Assembly: GCA_963929535.1 (NCBI GenBank)
Contig: CAWVIZ010000001.1
Location: 189,978 to 253,977, forward strand
Length of the DNA: 64,000 nt
Direction of reading: 5' to 3'
Origin: Pullilachnospira sp963929535
Lineage (GTDB): Bacteria > Bacillota > Clostridia > Lachnospirales > Lachnospiraceae
Shown: one piece after another, positions 30,231 through 38,228 of the stretch
How the letters are laid out: each line of letters starts with the position of its first letter
How positions within the stretch are numbered: position 1 is the first letter of the stretch
Made by a program: the position numbers and the translations under genes
Notes under the pieces: model-generated
Database searches by the model: none
What the model was told of the DNA's origin: nothing
The model's input: only the letters and a program-made list of their open reading frames with translations

Positions 30231-31110
30231 AATCTTTTATCGCATCCTTTCTCAAAATAGCCGTTCCGATACCTTTGTCTGTAAAGATCTCCAGCAGCAG
30301 GCAGTGGGGGATCCTTCCGTCCAGGATATGCACCCGGGACACCCCTTCCTCGATGGCGTCGATACAGTTCTGCAGCTTGGGGATCATACCTCCTCCCACA
30401 TTTCCTCCGGCCATCAGTTCTCTGGCCTCCTTTACAAACAGCTTGGAGATCAGGCTGGAAGGATCCCTGGGATCCCTGTAAACTCCCTCGATATCCGTGA
30501 GAAATGCCAGCTTCTCCGCATGGACCGCCTTGGCAATGGCGCAGGCCGCGTCATCCGCGTTGATATTGTACGTCTGGAAATTGTCATCCAGTCCCAGAGG
30601 ACATACGATGGGAAGGAAATCCTTTTCCAGAAGATCATACAGGATCTTGGTGTTTACTGATTTGATATTTCCCACAAAGCCGATATCCTCTCCCTGGGCA
30701 TACTTTTTCTCCACATGGAGCATTCCCCCGTCCTTGCCGCTGACCCCCACGGCCCGCACTCCCAAAGACTCCACCAGGGTTACCAGCTCCTTATTCACCT
30801 TATTCAGCACCATCTCCGCCACTTCCATGGTATCCTTATCCGTCACCCGAAGGCCGCCCACAAACCGGGGCTCCATTCCCACCTTGGCCACCCAGCGGCT
30901 GATCTCCTTTCCTCCGCCGTGTACGATGATCGGCTTAAATCCCACCAGCTTCAGCAGTACCACATCCTGGATCACCTGACGTTTCAGATTTTCATCCACC
31001 ATGGCGCTTCCGCCGTATTTTACCACGATGATCTTTCTGTTAAACCGCTGGATATAGGGAAGGGCTTCGATCAGCACCTCCGCTTTCCGCAGATATTCTT
31101 CCTTTACCAT
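30217..31110 (-). CDS. argB: Acetylglutamate kinase
   Basis: A 297-residue amino-acid kinase that phosphorylates N-acetylglutamate. KYGGSAM (about 31-37) is the ATP-phosphate loop, VHGGGKEIS binds substrate, and NINADDAACAIA and GGGMIPKL complete the active site. An N-terminal helix (EEYLRKAEVLIEALPYIQRF) of the kind found in arginine-inhibited hexameric forms is present, so feedback inhibition by arginine is plausible. Part of argC-J-B-D. Confidence 0.96.
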   Translation of the reverse strand: MVKEEYLRKAEVLIEALPYIQRFNRKIIVVKYGGSAMVDENLKRQVIQDVVLLKLVGFKPIIVHGGGKEISRWVAKVGMEPRFVGGLRVTDKDTMEVAEMVLNKVNKELVTLVESLGVRAVGVSGKDGGMLHVEKKYAQGEDIGFVGNIKSVNTKILYDLLEKDFLPIVCPLGLDDNFQTYNINADDAACAIAKAVHAEKLAFLTDIEGVYRDPRDPSSLISKLFVKEARELMAGGNVGGGMIPKLQNCIDAIEEGVSRVHILDGRIPHCLLLEIFTDKGIGTAILRKDAIKDYDVQ

Positions 31111-31212
31111 TGTCCCTTGTCTCCTCCTTCATCCTTCCGGCCGGTTCCTGTATGCCTTCCGGAAATCTTTGTCTCCTCTGTGTCAGAATCCCCGTCTTAC
31201 CATCATCCGGTC

Positions 31213-32436
31213 TTAAGACCGGTAGTCGCCGTTGATCCTCACATAATCGTATGTCAGGTCACAGCCCCAGGCCGCAGCGCTCTCATTTCCCATCTTTACA
31301 TCCGCAATGGCAGTCACTTCCGGCTGGGACAGGATCCTTGTGGCCTCCTCCTCGCTGTAGCCGGTGGACACACCGTCCTCCACGATCTTCAGCTTTCCGG
31401 CGCTGCTCTCAAAATACAGATCCACCTTCTCCGGATCAAACGCAGCTCCGGAATAGCCCATAGCGCAGAGGATCCTTCCCCAGTTGGCATCATGGCCGAA
31501 AATGGCGGCCTTTGTAAGGTTCGAGGTAATGATGGATTTTGCCAGCGTTGCCGCCTGCTCCCTGGTGGCCGCGCCCACCACCTTCACCTCAAACAGGGCT
31601 GTGGCTCCTTCCCCGTCCCCGGCGATCTTTTTGGCCAGACAGGTGTTGACATACAGCAGGGCTTCCTTAAACGCCGCGTAATCCTCATTCTCCTCCGTGA
31701 TCTGAGGATTTTCCGCCATGCCGTTGGCCAGCAGCAGCACCGTGTCGTTGGTGGAGGTATCCCCATCCACCGACACCATATTGTAGGTGTCCTTCACCAC
31801 ATCGCTGAGGGCTTTCTGGAGCAGCTCTTTGGAAATTGCCGCATCCGTGGCCACAAAGCTCAGCATGGTACACATATTGGGATGGATCATACCGGATCCC
31901 TTGCACATGCCTCCGATGGTCACCTGGCGTCCTCCCAGTTGGAGAGTAACGGCCGCTTCCTTGGGAACCGTATCTGTGGTCATGATAGCCCTGGCAGCCT
32001 GGGCCCCCGCTTCCCTGTCAGATGCCAGCAGCGGCTTCAGACTCTCTACTCCGGCCTCCAGCTTCTCCATGGGGAGCTGCTGGCCGATCACCCCGGTGGA
32101 AGCCACCAGCACCTGCTCCCTGTCAATTCCCAGCACTCTGGCAGCCGCCTGGGCTGTCCGTTTGCAGCACTCCATGCCCTCCGCGCCGGTACAGGCATTG
32201 GCCACGCCGCTGTTTATCACCACTGCCTGCGCCGATGGCTGATGATATACGATCTCCTGATCCCACTTCACAGGAGCCGCCTTTACCAGGTTGGTGGTAA
32301 AGGTTCCTGCCGCCAGACAGGAATTCTGACTGTAGATCATGGCCATGTCCATCTGATTTCCCTTCTTGATCCCGGCAGCCGTTCCTGCCGCCAGGAATCC
32401 TTTTGCCGCGGTAACACCGCCCTCTATCACTTTCAT
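31213..32436 (-). CDS. argJ: Glutamate N-acetyltransferase / ornithine acetyltransferase ArgJ
   Basis: A 407-residue self-processing enzyme that recycles the acetyl group from acetylornithine to glutamate. The autocleavage site is NMCTMLSF near residue 190; the nucleophilic Thr is kept, but the preceding residue is Cys rather than the usual Ala. KGSGMIHP and the C-terminal WGCDLTYDYVRING are family-typical. ATG 32436 has AAAGGGAATG upstream. An in-frame start at 32478 adds MMAIRPILRKGNVC, which comes from the 44-bp repeat; whether it is used is unclear. Confidence 0.95.
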   Translation of the reverse strand: MKVIEGGVTAAKGFLAAGTAAGIKKGNQMDMAMIYSQNSCLAAGTFTTNLVKAAPVKWDQEIVYHQPSAQAVVINSGVANACTGAEGMECCKRTAQAAARVLGIDREQVLVASTGVIGQQLPMEKLEAGVESLKPLLASDREAGAQAARAIMTTDTVPKEAAVTLQLGGRQVTIGGMCKGSGMIHPNMCTMLSFVATDAAISKELLQKALSDVVKDTYNMVSVDGDTSTNDTVLLLANGMAENPQITEENEDYAAFKEALLYVNTCLAKKIAGDGEGATALFEVKVVGAATREQAATLAKSIITSNLTKAAIFGHDANWGRILCAMGYSGAAFDPEKVDLYFESSAGKLKIVEDGVSTGYSEEEATRILSQPEVTAIADVKMGNESAAAWGCDLTYDYVRINGDYRS

Positions 32437-32458
32437 ACACACATTCCCTTTCCTTAAT

Positions 32459-32572
32459 ATTGGCCGTATGGCCATCATGGTATCCTTCAGGGTTTCCTTA
32501 TTATTGGCCGTATGGCCATTATGGTATCCTTCAGGGTTTCCTTAATATCGGCCGTATGGCCATTATGGTATC
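32459..32572 (-). repeat. 44-bp tandem repeats carrying tiny ORFs between argC and argJ
   Basis: Units at 32459-32502, 32503-32546 and a partial one at 32547-32572. On the minus strand each complete repeat gives an AAGGATACC or GGAGG site followed by ATG GCC ATA CGG CC. Two ten-codon ORFs, MAIRPILRKP (32531-32563) and MAIRPIIRKP (32487-32519), end in TGA overlapping the next Shine-Dalgarno. The third copy enters the argJ frame at 32478. Confidence 0.85.
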
Positions 32573-32578
32573 ATCCTC

Positions 32579-33619
32579 CTACGGGAACATGGGAACCAGT
32601 TCCAGCCCCGTGCTCTCCCCGCATCCAAACAGCAGGTTCATATTCTGTACTGCCTGTCCCGCTGCTCCTTTTACCAGATTGTCAATGGCTCCCATCATGA
32701 TCACCCGGTGAGTTCTGGGATCCAGTTTGAAACCAATGTCCACATAATTGCTTCCCTCCACCCACTTGGTCTGAGGGCAGACGTCCTTTTCCAGCACACG
32801 GATGAACTTTTCCTTCTTATAATACCTGTCATAAACCGCCTTCACTTCCTCCCAGGACACCTCTCCTGTCAGGCTGGCGTAAGCGGTAGCCAGGATTCCT
32901 CTGTTCATGGGAACCAGATGAGGAGTAAAGCTCAGCCGGATCTCCCTTCCGCAGGCATATCCCAGCTGCTCTTCGATCTCCGGGGTATGACGATGAGAGG
33001 CCACGCCATAGGCCTTCATATTTTCATTAACCTCACAGAAAAGGTTATCCGTCTTCGCTCCCCGTCCCGCACCGGAAGTTCCCGATTTGGCGTCAATGAT
33101 CAGCGTATCCGGATCGATCAGCCCTTCCTTTACCAGAGGATAACAGGTGAGAATACTGCAGGTGGTATAACATCCGGGATTTGCCACCAGCCGGGCCTTC
33201 TTTATTTCCTCCCGATTGATCTCGCACAGTCCGTACACTGCCTCCGGAATAAACTGAGGGGAGGGATGCTTAATCTTATACCATTCCTCGTATACCTTCA
33301 CATCCTTGATCCGGAAATCCGCGCTCAGATCAATGACCTTACATTTGGAAAGGATTTCCTGGTTCACCAGGGAAGCGCATAATCCCTGGGGGGTGGCGGT
33401 AAAGATCACGTCCACCTGGTCCGCCAGCGCTTCCATATTATCATCCATACAGGACGCATCCACCAATTCAAAAAAATTCTGATATACAGAAGCATACCTC
33501 TGGTCGATATAGCTTCTGGAGCCAAACCACTGAATCTTTACCTCCGGATGGCCCAGAAGGATTCTCACCAGCTCCGCTCCCGCGTAACCCGTTGCTCCGA
33601 TAATTCCTGCTCTGATCAT
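32579..33619 (-). CDS. argC: N-acetyl-gamma-glutamyl-phosphate reductase
   Basis: A 346-residue NADPH-dependent reductase, the third step of arginine synthesis. GIIGATGYAGAELVR (5-19) is the nucleotide-binding motif; the catalytic Cys is in NPGCYTT, and the His in HRHTPEIEEQ is conserved. GGAGAGAGAAT precedes ATG 33619. First gene of the minus-strand arginine operon, with ARG-box-like sites over its promoter. Confidence 0.97.
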   Translation of the reverse strand: MIRAGIIGATGYAGAELVRILLGHPEVKIQWFGSRSYIDQRYASVYQNFFELVDASCMDDNMEALADQVDVIFTATPQGLCASLVNQEILSKCKVIDLSADFRIKDVKVYEEWYKIKHPSPQFIPEAVYGLCEINREEIKKARLVANPGCYTTCSILTCYPLVKEGLIDPDTLIIDAKSGTSGAGRGAKTDNLFCEVNENMKAYGVASHRHTPEIEEQLGYACGREIRLSFTPHLVPMNRGILATAYASLTGEVSWEEVKAVYDRYYKKEKFIRVLEKDVCPQTKWVEGSNYVDIGFKLDPRTHRVIMMGAIDNLVKGAAGQAVQNMNLLFGCGESTGLELVPMFP

Positions 33620-33649
33620 ATATTCTCTCTCCTGACTCTGTCTTTTTCT

Positions 33650-33735
33650 GCTGCTTCATTAACAGCGAAGCGGTTATAATGCCTTTCGTGCGTATGCCGC
33701 AGGCTGTAAAACTCACGGCCTGACGCCCGCAACCA
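33650..33735 (+). repeat. Degenerate MITE-family fragment in the argC leader
   Basis: GCGTATGCCGCAGGCTG, then CGGCCTGACGCCCGCAA, matches the centre of the 143-bp element (GCATGCACACAGGCTG..CAGCCTGGCGCCCGCAA). No complete ends or target duplication are visible. Confidence 0.5.
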
Positions 33736-33827
33736 TTATTCTACTCTTTCCATTTCCCAATGTAAAGCGCAGTCTGGCGTCTGCAGGCATCGGGATTTCC
33801 CTGTTTGTGCAGGCATATGGAAACCAT

Positions 33828-33862
33828 TGCATAATTATACATTAACAACGAATATTATGCAA
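33828..33862 (-). promoter_or_regulatory. argC promoter overlapped by two ARG-box-like sites
   Basis: Promoter: TTGCAT (complement of 33857-33862), a 17-bp spacer, TATAAT (complement of 33834-33839). The box TGCATAATTATACA (33828-33841) fits TGNATWWWWATNCA perfectly and covers the -10. A weaker one, ACGAATATTATGCA (33848-33861), covers the -35. This is the geometry for repression by ArgR with arginine; ArgR binding is inferred. Confidence 0.8.
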
Positions 33863-33889
33863 GTTTTTTTATGATTTTTCATTTTCCTA

Positions 33890-33918
33890 TTGCTTTTTCC
33901 CGAAAAATGCTGTATATT
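33890..33918 (+). promoter_or_regulatory. Probable argG promoter
   Basis: TTGCTT at 33890-33895, a 17-bp spacer and TATATT at 33913-33918. Confidence 0.5.
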
Positions 33919-33995
33919 ATGCCGTGTGATACCTGAGCAGTCCTTGATTTCCATGGATTTTCAGGTGTGGAAAATATCTGCAAGACTATTATTTA

Positions 33996-34009
33996 TACAT
34001 TTTTATGCA
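33996..34009 (+). promoter_or_regulatory. ARG-box-like site in the argG leader
   Basis: TACATTTTTATGCA matches TGNATWWWWATNCA at all but one position. It lies about 80 bases downstream of the predicted argG promoter. A GC-rich hairpin, CCCCGC/GCGGGG, follows at 34026-34046. Confidence 0.6.
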
Positions 34010-34084
34010 TAAATAGAACGCAGAACCCCCGCTGCCAAAAGCGGGGCACCAAACTTGCAACGCTGCAGAGCAACGGGGTATCTG

Positions 34085-34205
34085 ACCCTCGCAGCAGGCC
34101 TTCACTTGGGTGAGCGCCAGTTGTGTGCCGCTGGCACACGCGGTCTTCGTCCGCTTCGGTGGGCGCCAAATGGATATACCGGCTTGTTTGCCTGGCTCGT
34201 TGCCC
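34085..34205 (+). repeat. Dispersed 51-bp-module element in the argG leader, single unit
   Basis: GCAGCAGGCCTTCACTTGGG, then GTGTGCCGCTGGCACACGCG, GTCTTCGTCCGCTTCGGTGG and GCCAAATGG. Both ends match those of the array at 49.1 kb, which has about 4.6 units where this copy has one. It lies just before the argG ribosome-binding site. Confidence 0.75.
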
Positions 34206-34236
34206 CGCGAAAATAAAAAACAGGAGGATTTTTATT

Positions 34237-35463
34237 ATGAAGGAAAAAGTAATTCTGGCCTATTCCGGCGGACTGGACACCACGGCGCTGATCCCGTGGC
34301 TGAAAGAGAATTTTGACTATGAGGTGATCTGCTGCTGCATCGACTGCGGACAGGGCGCGGAGCTGGACGGCCTGGAGGAGCGGGCAAAACTCTCCGGCGC
34401 ATCCAAACTGTATATTGAGAATGTGATCGATGAATTCTGCGATGAATATATCATGCCCTGCGTGGAAGCCGGAGCCGTATATGAGCACAAATACCTGCTG
34501 GGAACCTCCATGGCGCGTCCCGTGATCGCCAAGCGGCTGGTTGAGGTTGCCCGGAAAGAAGGCGCTTCCGCCATCTGCCACGGGGCAACTGGAAAAGGAA
34601 ATGACCAGATCCGCTTTGAGCTGGGCATCAAAGCACTGGCTCCCGACCTGAAGATCATCGCTCCCTGGAGGATGACAGATGTGTGGACCATGCAGTCCCG
34701 GGAAGATGAGATCGAATATGTAAAACAGCACGGAATCAACCTTCCCTTCGATGCCAGTCACAGTTACAGCCGCGACCGGAACCTGTGGCACATCAGCCAT
34801 GAAGGACTGGAACTGGAAGATCCGGCCAATGAGCCCAACTACGATGATCTGCTGGTACTGGGGGTAACTCCGGAAAAAGCTCCCGATGAAGGCGAATACG
34901 TAACCATGACCTTTGAAGCAGGAGTTCCCAAAACCCTCAACGGCAAGGCTATGAAGGTTTCTGAGATCATCACGGAGCTGAATGCTCTGGGCGGCAAACA
35001 CGGCATCGGCATCGTGGATATCGTGGAAAACCGTGTCGTAGGCATGAAATCCCGGGGTGTTTATGAAACTCCCGGAGGAACCATTCTGATGGAGGCTCAC
35101 GATCAGCTGGAAGAACTGATCCTGGACAGGGAGACCATGGAAGCCAAGAAAAAGCTGGGCAGCCAGTTTGCTCAGATCGTATATGAAGGAAAATGGTTCA
35201 CCCCGCTGCGCGAGGCTATCCAGGCATTTGTTGAGTCCACCCAGAAGTACGTGACAGGAGAAGTGAAATTCAAGCTGTATAAAGGCAATATCATCAAGGC
35301 CGGAACCACCTCTCCCTACAGCCTGTACAATGAATCCCTGGCTTCCTTTACCACCGGAGACCTGTACGACCACAACGATGCCACCGGCTTCATCACACTG
35401 TTCGGACTTCCTCTGAAAGTTCGGGCTATGAAGATGGCCGAGGTGGAAAAGAATCATCAGTAA
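34237..35463 (+). CDS. argG: Argininosuccinate synthase
   Basis: A 408-residue ATP-dependent ligase joining citrulline and aspartate. AYSGGLDTT (8-16) is the PP-loop; CHGATGKGNDQIRFE and SYSRDRNLWHISHEG are family signatures. CAGGAGGATTTTTATT precedes ATG 34237. A longer frame from 34123 is open only because it runs through the repeat element. argG is divergent from argC-J-B-D; argH is not in the window directly after it. Confidence 0.97.
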   Translation: MKEKVILAYSGGLDTTALIPWLKENFDYEVICCCIDCGQGAELDGLEERAKLSGASKLYIENVIDEFCDEYIMPCVEAGAVYEHKYLLGTSMARPVIAKRLVEVARKEGASAICHGATGKGNDQIRFELGIKALAPDLKIIAPWRMTDVWTMQSREDEIEYVKQHGINLPFDASHSYSRDRNLWHISHEGLELEDPANEPNYDDLLVLGVTPEKAPDEGEYVTMTFEAGVPKTLNGKAMKVSEIITELNALGGKHGIGIVDIVENRVVGMKSRGVYETPGGTILMEAHDQLEELILDRETMEAKKKLGSQFAQIVYEGKWFTPLREAIQAFVESTQKYVTGEVKFKLYKGNIIKAGTTSPYSLYNESLASFTTGDLYDHNDATGFITLFGLPLKVRAMKMAEVEKNHQ

Positions 35464-35476
35464 ATCTGCCTTTTAC

Positions 35477-35510
35477 CCCATTTGGCAAATGCCAGATGGG
35501 GTTTTCTCTT
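35477..35510 (+). terminator. argG terminator
   Basis: CCCCATTTGGCA pairs with TGCCAGATGGGG, then TTTTCTCTT. Confidence 0.85.
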
Positions 35511-35529
35511 CTTCATTTATAAAACCTTT

Positions 35530-35672
35530 GTAACAGTTCAGCCTTCCGGCTTCACTGTTACAAATGCATGCACACAGGCTGCGATTTCCGCAGCCTGGCG
35601 CCCGCAAATCTCGGGATCACGCTGCGAATGCAGCGTGACACCTCGCGGGATATTGGAAGGCTGAACTGTAAC
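35530..35672 (+). mobile_element. 143-bp MITE-like element, copy B
   Basis: The left end GTAACAGTTCAGCCTTCC and the right end GGAAGGCTGAACTGTAAC are inverted repeats with one mismatch. Perfect 8-bp direct repeats AAACCTTT flank it (35522-35529 and 35673-35680). The length is identical to copy A. It has inner hairpins GTAACAGT/ACTGTTAC and TCACGCTGC/GCAGCGTGA and no ORF. Its GTAA left end and 8-bp duplication would fit mobilization by an IS66-type transposase; that is inference. Confidence 0.92.
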
Positions 35673-35701
35673 AAACCTTTCTAAAATTTCCCCCATATAT
35701 C

Positions 35702-35729
35702 TTGACACAGATCGTCTGATACATAAAAT
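35702..35729 (+). promoter_or_regulatory. Candidate promoter of the FtsH-derived gene
   Basis: TTGACA at 35702-35707, a 16-bp spacer and TAAAAT at 35724-35729. A very short frame, MPRTL, behind GGGAGG follows near 35798-35815. Confidence 0.55.
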
Positions 35730-35873
35730 ATTATATAGTTATTTTATATAACCATTATAAATATAACTTTTTCCCCAAAGAAGGGAGGATGTTTACAATG
35801 CCGCGGACTCTATGACAGATCTCATATCCTTACATCAATTACAACAATTTATCAACCACAGGAGGCATATTCC

Positions 35874-36455
35874 ATGCACGAAGTCATAAGCGACAGAAAG
35901 ACACCGTCCAAACGCCCTTTTATTTTTTATGCGATCATTGCCATACTGATTATCATGCTGCTGAACGCTTTGGTTTTTCCATCTCTCCTGAGACGTTCTG
36001 TGGTGGAAGTGGGATATGACCAGTTTCTGAAAATGATCGATCAGAACCAGGTTAAGGAAATCTCCTATAACGAATATTCCGGTGAATATGTATTTATCGG
36101 GGAATCCGACGGAAATACCCAGATCTGCAAAACAGGGATCTGGCCGGATGACGGCCAGCGGCTGCTGGAACAGCTCAGAGATCATCCGGACATAAAATTT
36201 CGCGCGGAGATCCCCACCCAGGAAAGTCCTCTGCTTACGTTTATCCTAACATGGATCCTTCCGATTCTCTTTTTCTTCACTTCCAGGATCGATGAGCTTG
36301 TCATAGAGGTTGTAAAATCGGCCCACGAGAAGGCGAGAAATATCCTCCGGGAAAACGAAAACCAGCTGCACATTCTGGCCCGCTATCTTCTGGAAAAAGA
36401 AACCATCACCGGGAAAGAATTTATGGAGCTGCTGGAAGAAAACACAGCACAGTAA
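35874..36455 (+). CDS. FtsH-derived membrane protein without ATPase and protease
   Basis: A 193-residue protein. Residues 14-36 are a membrane segment, 40-116 resemble the extracellular FtsH domain (VEVGYDQFLKMIDQNQVKEI), and 119-137 are a second membrane segment. The remainder, from IDELVIEVVKSAHEKARN to YLLEKETITGKEFMELLE, matches the extreme C-terminal helices of FtsH. The AAA+ module and the HEXXH zinc protease, about 450 residues in the family, are cleanly absent and the frame is intact. AGGAGGCATATTCC precedes ATG. It may be an in-frame deletion derivative still expressed, or a decayed ftsH. Confidence 0.85.
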   Translation: MHEVISDRKTPSKRPFIFYAIIAILIIMLLNALVFPSLLRRSVVEVGYDQFLKMIDQNQVKEISYNEYSGEYVFIGESDGNTQICKTGIWPDDGQRLLEQLRDHPDIKFRAEIPTQESPLLTFILTWILPILFFFTSRIDELVIEVVKSAHEKARNILRENENQLHILARYLLEKETITGKEFMELLEENTAQ

Positions 36456-36479
36456 CATACCTGTTTTTACCGGTATTTC

Positions 36480-37727
36480 TCACGCTTCCAGTTTTCCAAA
36501 GAACCGCGCTGCTGCCATTCCCAGCGCCCAGACCATACCTCCGCTGGGAATCAGCACCCAGTACACAGAATCGGCAAATATATCAAACAATGCCCCATAC
36601 AGGATCTGCCCCACCGGCTGCGCGCACATGGAAAGGGTAAACACACAGGCCATCACCTTTCCCGTCAGCCGGCGGGGCGTTTTCTGCTGAATGACCGACA
36701 GTGCGTAAATCGAAAAAATACTGCAGGCCATCTGACATCCGCCGAACATTGCCAGCAGGATCAGATATTTTCCAGATATTCCCGCCGGCAGACAGAATAC
36801 GGCTCCTCCCAGCATCAGACAGATTCCCACCGCCCCGATCAAACGATGCATCCGCCTTATACGCAGTCTCTCTCCCAAAATCCCGGCCACAGCTCCTCCC
36901 AGTACAGCAGCAGCCCCCATCACACTCTCCGCGATCCCATAGTGCCAGGCAGAAAGCCCCAATGTGGTCCGCACCAGATAAGGAAATCCCACCACTACCG
37001 TGCCCGCCGCAAACAAGCTGACTGCCGCTGCCAGAAGCAGCAATTTCAGCACTTCCGTCCTCTCTTTCCCCAGAAAGCGGACACTGACCGCGAAATCTTC
37101 TCTGACAGCCGTTCCTATCTTCTGCTTCTTTGTCTTATTCCCATATTCCGGCTCGCTGCCTGCGGAAATAAAGCACTCCATAAATGCTGTGATAAAAAAG
37201 CAGACGGCAGCCGCCCCCAATACCGGCCGGATACCCCATGCGGTATAAAGCACGCTTCCCAAAAACGGTGCCGTCAGGGAAGTGGCTGCCTGGATCTGGC
37301 CGACCACCGCGTTTCCTTTAAGTATCAGTTCCCCGGAAAGCATCTGGGGCACACAGGCCTGCACTGCAGGGGATTCAAAAGCTCCCAGAACAGACAATAT
37401 CACCAGGAGAGCTCCGATCACCAGAAGCTCACTTCCTTGGTTCCAAAATCCTGCCGCTGCCAATACCGTCATGCCGGAAAGCGCATCCAGCGTTACCATG
37501 ATATTCCTCCGATTGACCCGGTCTGCCAGAATCCCTCCAAAAGGGGACAGAAGGATCACCGGCACCATGGATACTGCCAGAATCCCGGAAAATATGGCCG
37601 CTGAGCCCGTAATCTCCAGCACATACATGGAAAGGGCAAATTTCAGTGAATAATTCCCCATTAAAGAACTCACCTGCCCCAAAGCCAGCAGAACGAAATT
37701 TTTGTTAAATAATCGCTGTCGCGTCAA
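36480..37727 (-). CDS. MFS transporter
   Basis: A 415-residue major facilitator with about 12 membrane segments, similar in architecture to the macrolide-efflux/enterobactin-exporter (MFS_3) group. The A-like loop GGILADRVNRRNIM lies between segments 2 and 3. The apparent start is TTG at 37727, with AGGAATAGGATC upstream. The C-terminal half carries QQKTPRRLTGKVMACVF. Substrate unknown; an efflux role is the usual assignment. No regulator is adjacent. Confidence 0.85.
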   Translation of the reverse strand: MTRQRLFNKNFVLLALGQVSSLMGNYSLKFALSMYVLEITGSAAIFSGILAVSMVPVILLSPFGGILADRVNRRNIMVTLDALSGMTVLAAAGFWNQGSELLVIGALLVILSVLGAFESPAVQACVPQMLSGELILKGNAVVGQIQAATSLTAPFLGSVLYTAWGIRPVLGAAAVCFFITAFMECFISAGSEPEYGNKTKKQKIGTAVREDFAVSVRFLGKERTEVLKLLLLAAAVSLFAAGTVVVGFPYLVRTTLGLSAWHYGIAESVMGAAAVLGGAVAGILGERLRIRRMHRLIGAVGICLMLGGAVFCLPAGISGKYLILLAMFGGCQMACSIFSIYALSVIQQKTPRRLTGKVMACVFTLSMCAQPVGQILYGALFDIFADSVYWVLIPSGGMVWALGMAAARFFGKLEA

Positions 37728-38083
37728 GATCCTATTCCTCCATTCCTCTTGATTTTACTGACACATTCCAACATTCGTACCCTACTTTTCATACCTACCA
37801 AACGAATGTATATCTGTAAAAAAAATCAGTCCGCGCCCTGCAGTCGCGCCGCCTGATTTCTCTTCCGTCCTTCTTCTTTCAGCAGAATTTTCCGGAAAGC
37901 AATACATACTATTGGTATGTAACAATAGTAAAGGATTTCCCATGGCCTGTCAATACAAATCTCAAATTTTCAATATCCTTTCGCAACAGTTCCCCTTTTC
38001 TGCTTTTCCATTACGGTTTTATGTGACAGCGCGGCCTTACTGCTTCGCTGCCATATTTTTATTTCCCGGAAAGCGAAATATCA
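37728..38083. other. Intergenic with a terminator-like hairpin
   Basis: At 37818-37860 AAATCAG..GCGCG pairs with CGCGC..CTGATTT, T-rich on the minus strand, but no minus-strand gene lies upstream. A MITE-end-like hairpin fragment (GTGACAGCGCGGCC..GCTTCGCTGCC) is at 38022-38052. No gene seen. Confidence 0.4.
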
Positions 38084-38112
38084 TTGTATTTCTTTTGTAA
38101 CAAATGTATAAT
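38084..38112 (+). promoter_or_regulatory. Promoter of the amidase gene
   Basis: TTGTAT at 38084-38089, a 17-bp spacer and TATAAT at 38107-38112. The leader of about 110 bases contains a GTGTCC/GGGACAC hairpin and looks structured. Confidence 0.75.
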
Positions 38113-38228
38113 ATTTTTAGTGTCCATCTCATGGCGGGACACAACTGCTGCACTTAGGATTCGTAGCGGCCCTGCCTCTCGGCAGATCCGTTGCGTGACA
38201 ACAACTTGCCACTAGAAAAGGGGGTATT

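Noticed and set aside
34123..34236. N-terminal extension of argG
   Set aside because: The residues are encoded by the dispersed repeat; the real start has CAGGAGG upstream and matches the family N-terminus.
38113..38228. c-di-GMP riboswitch ahead of the amidase gene
   Set aside because: The conserved GEMM core and receptor motifs are not present.
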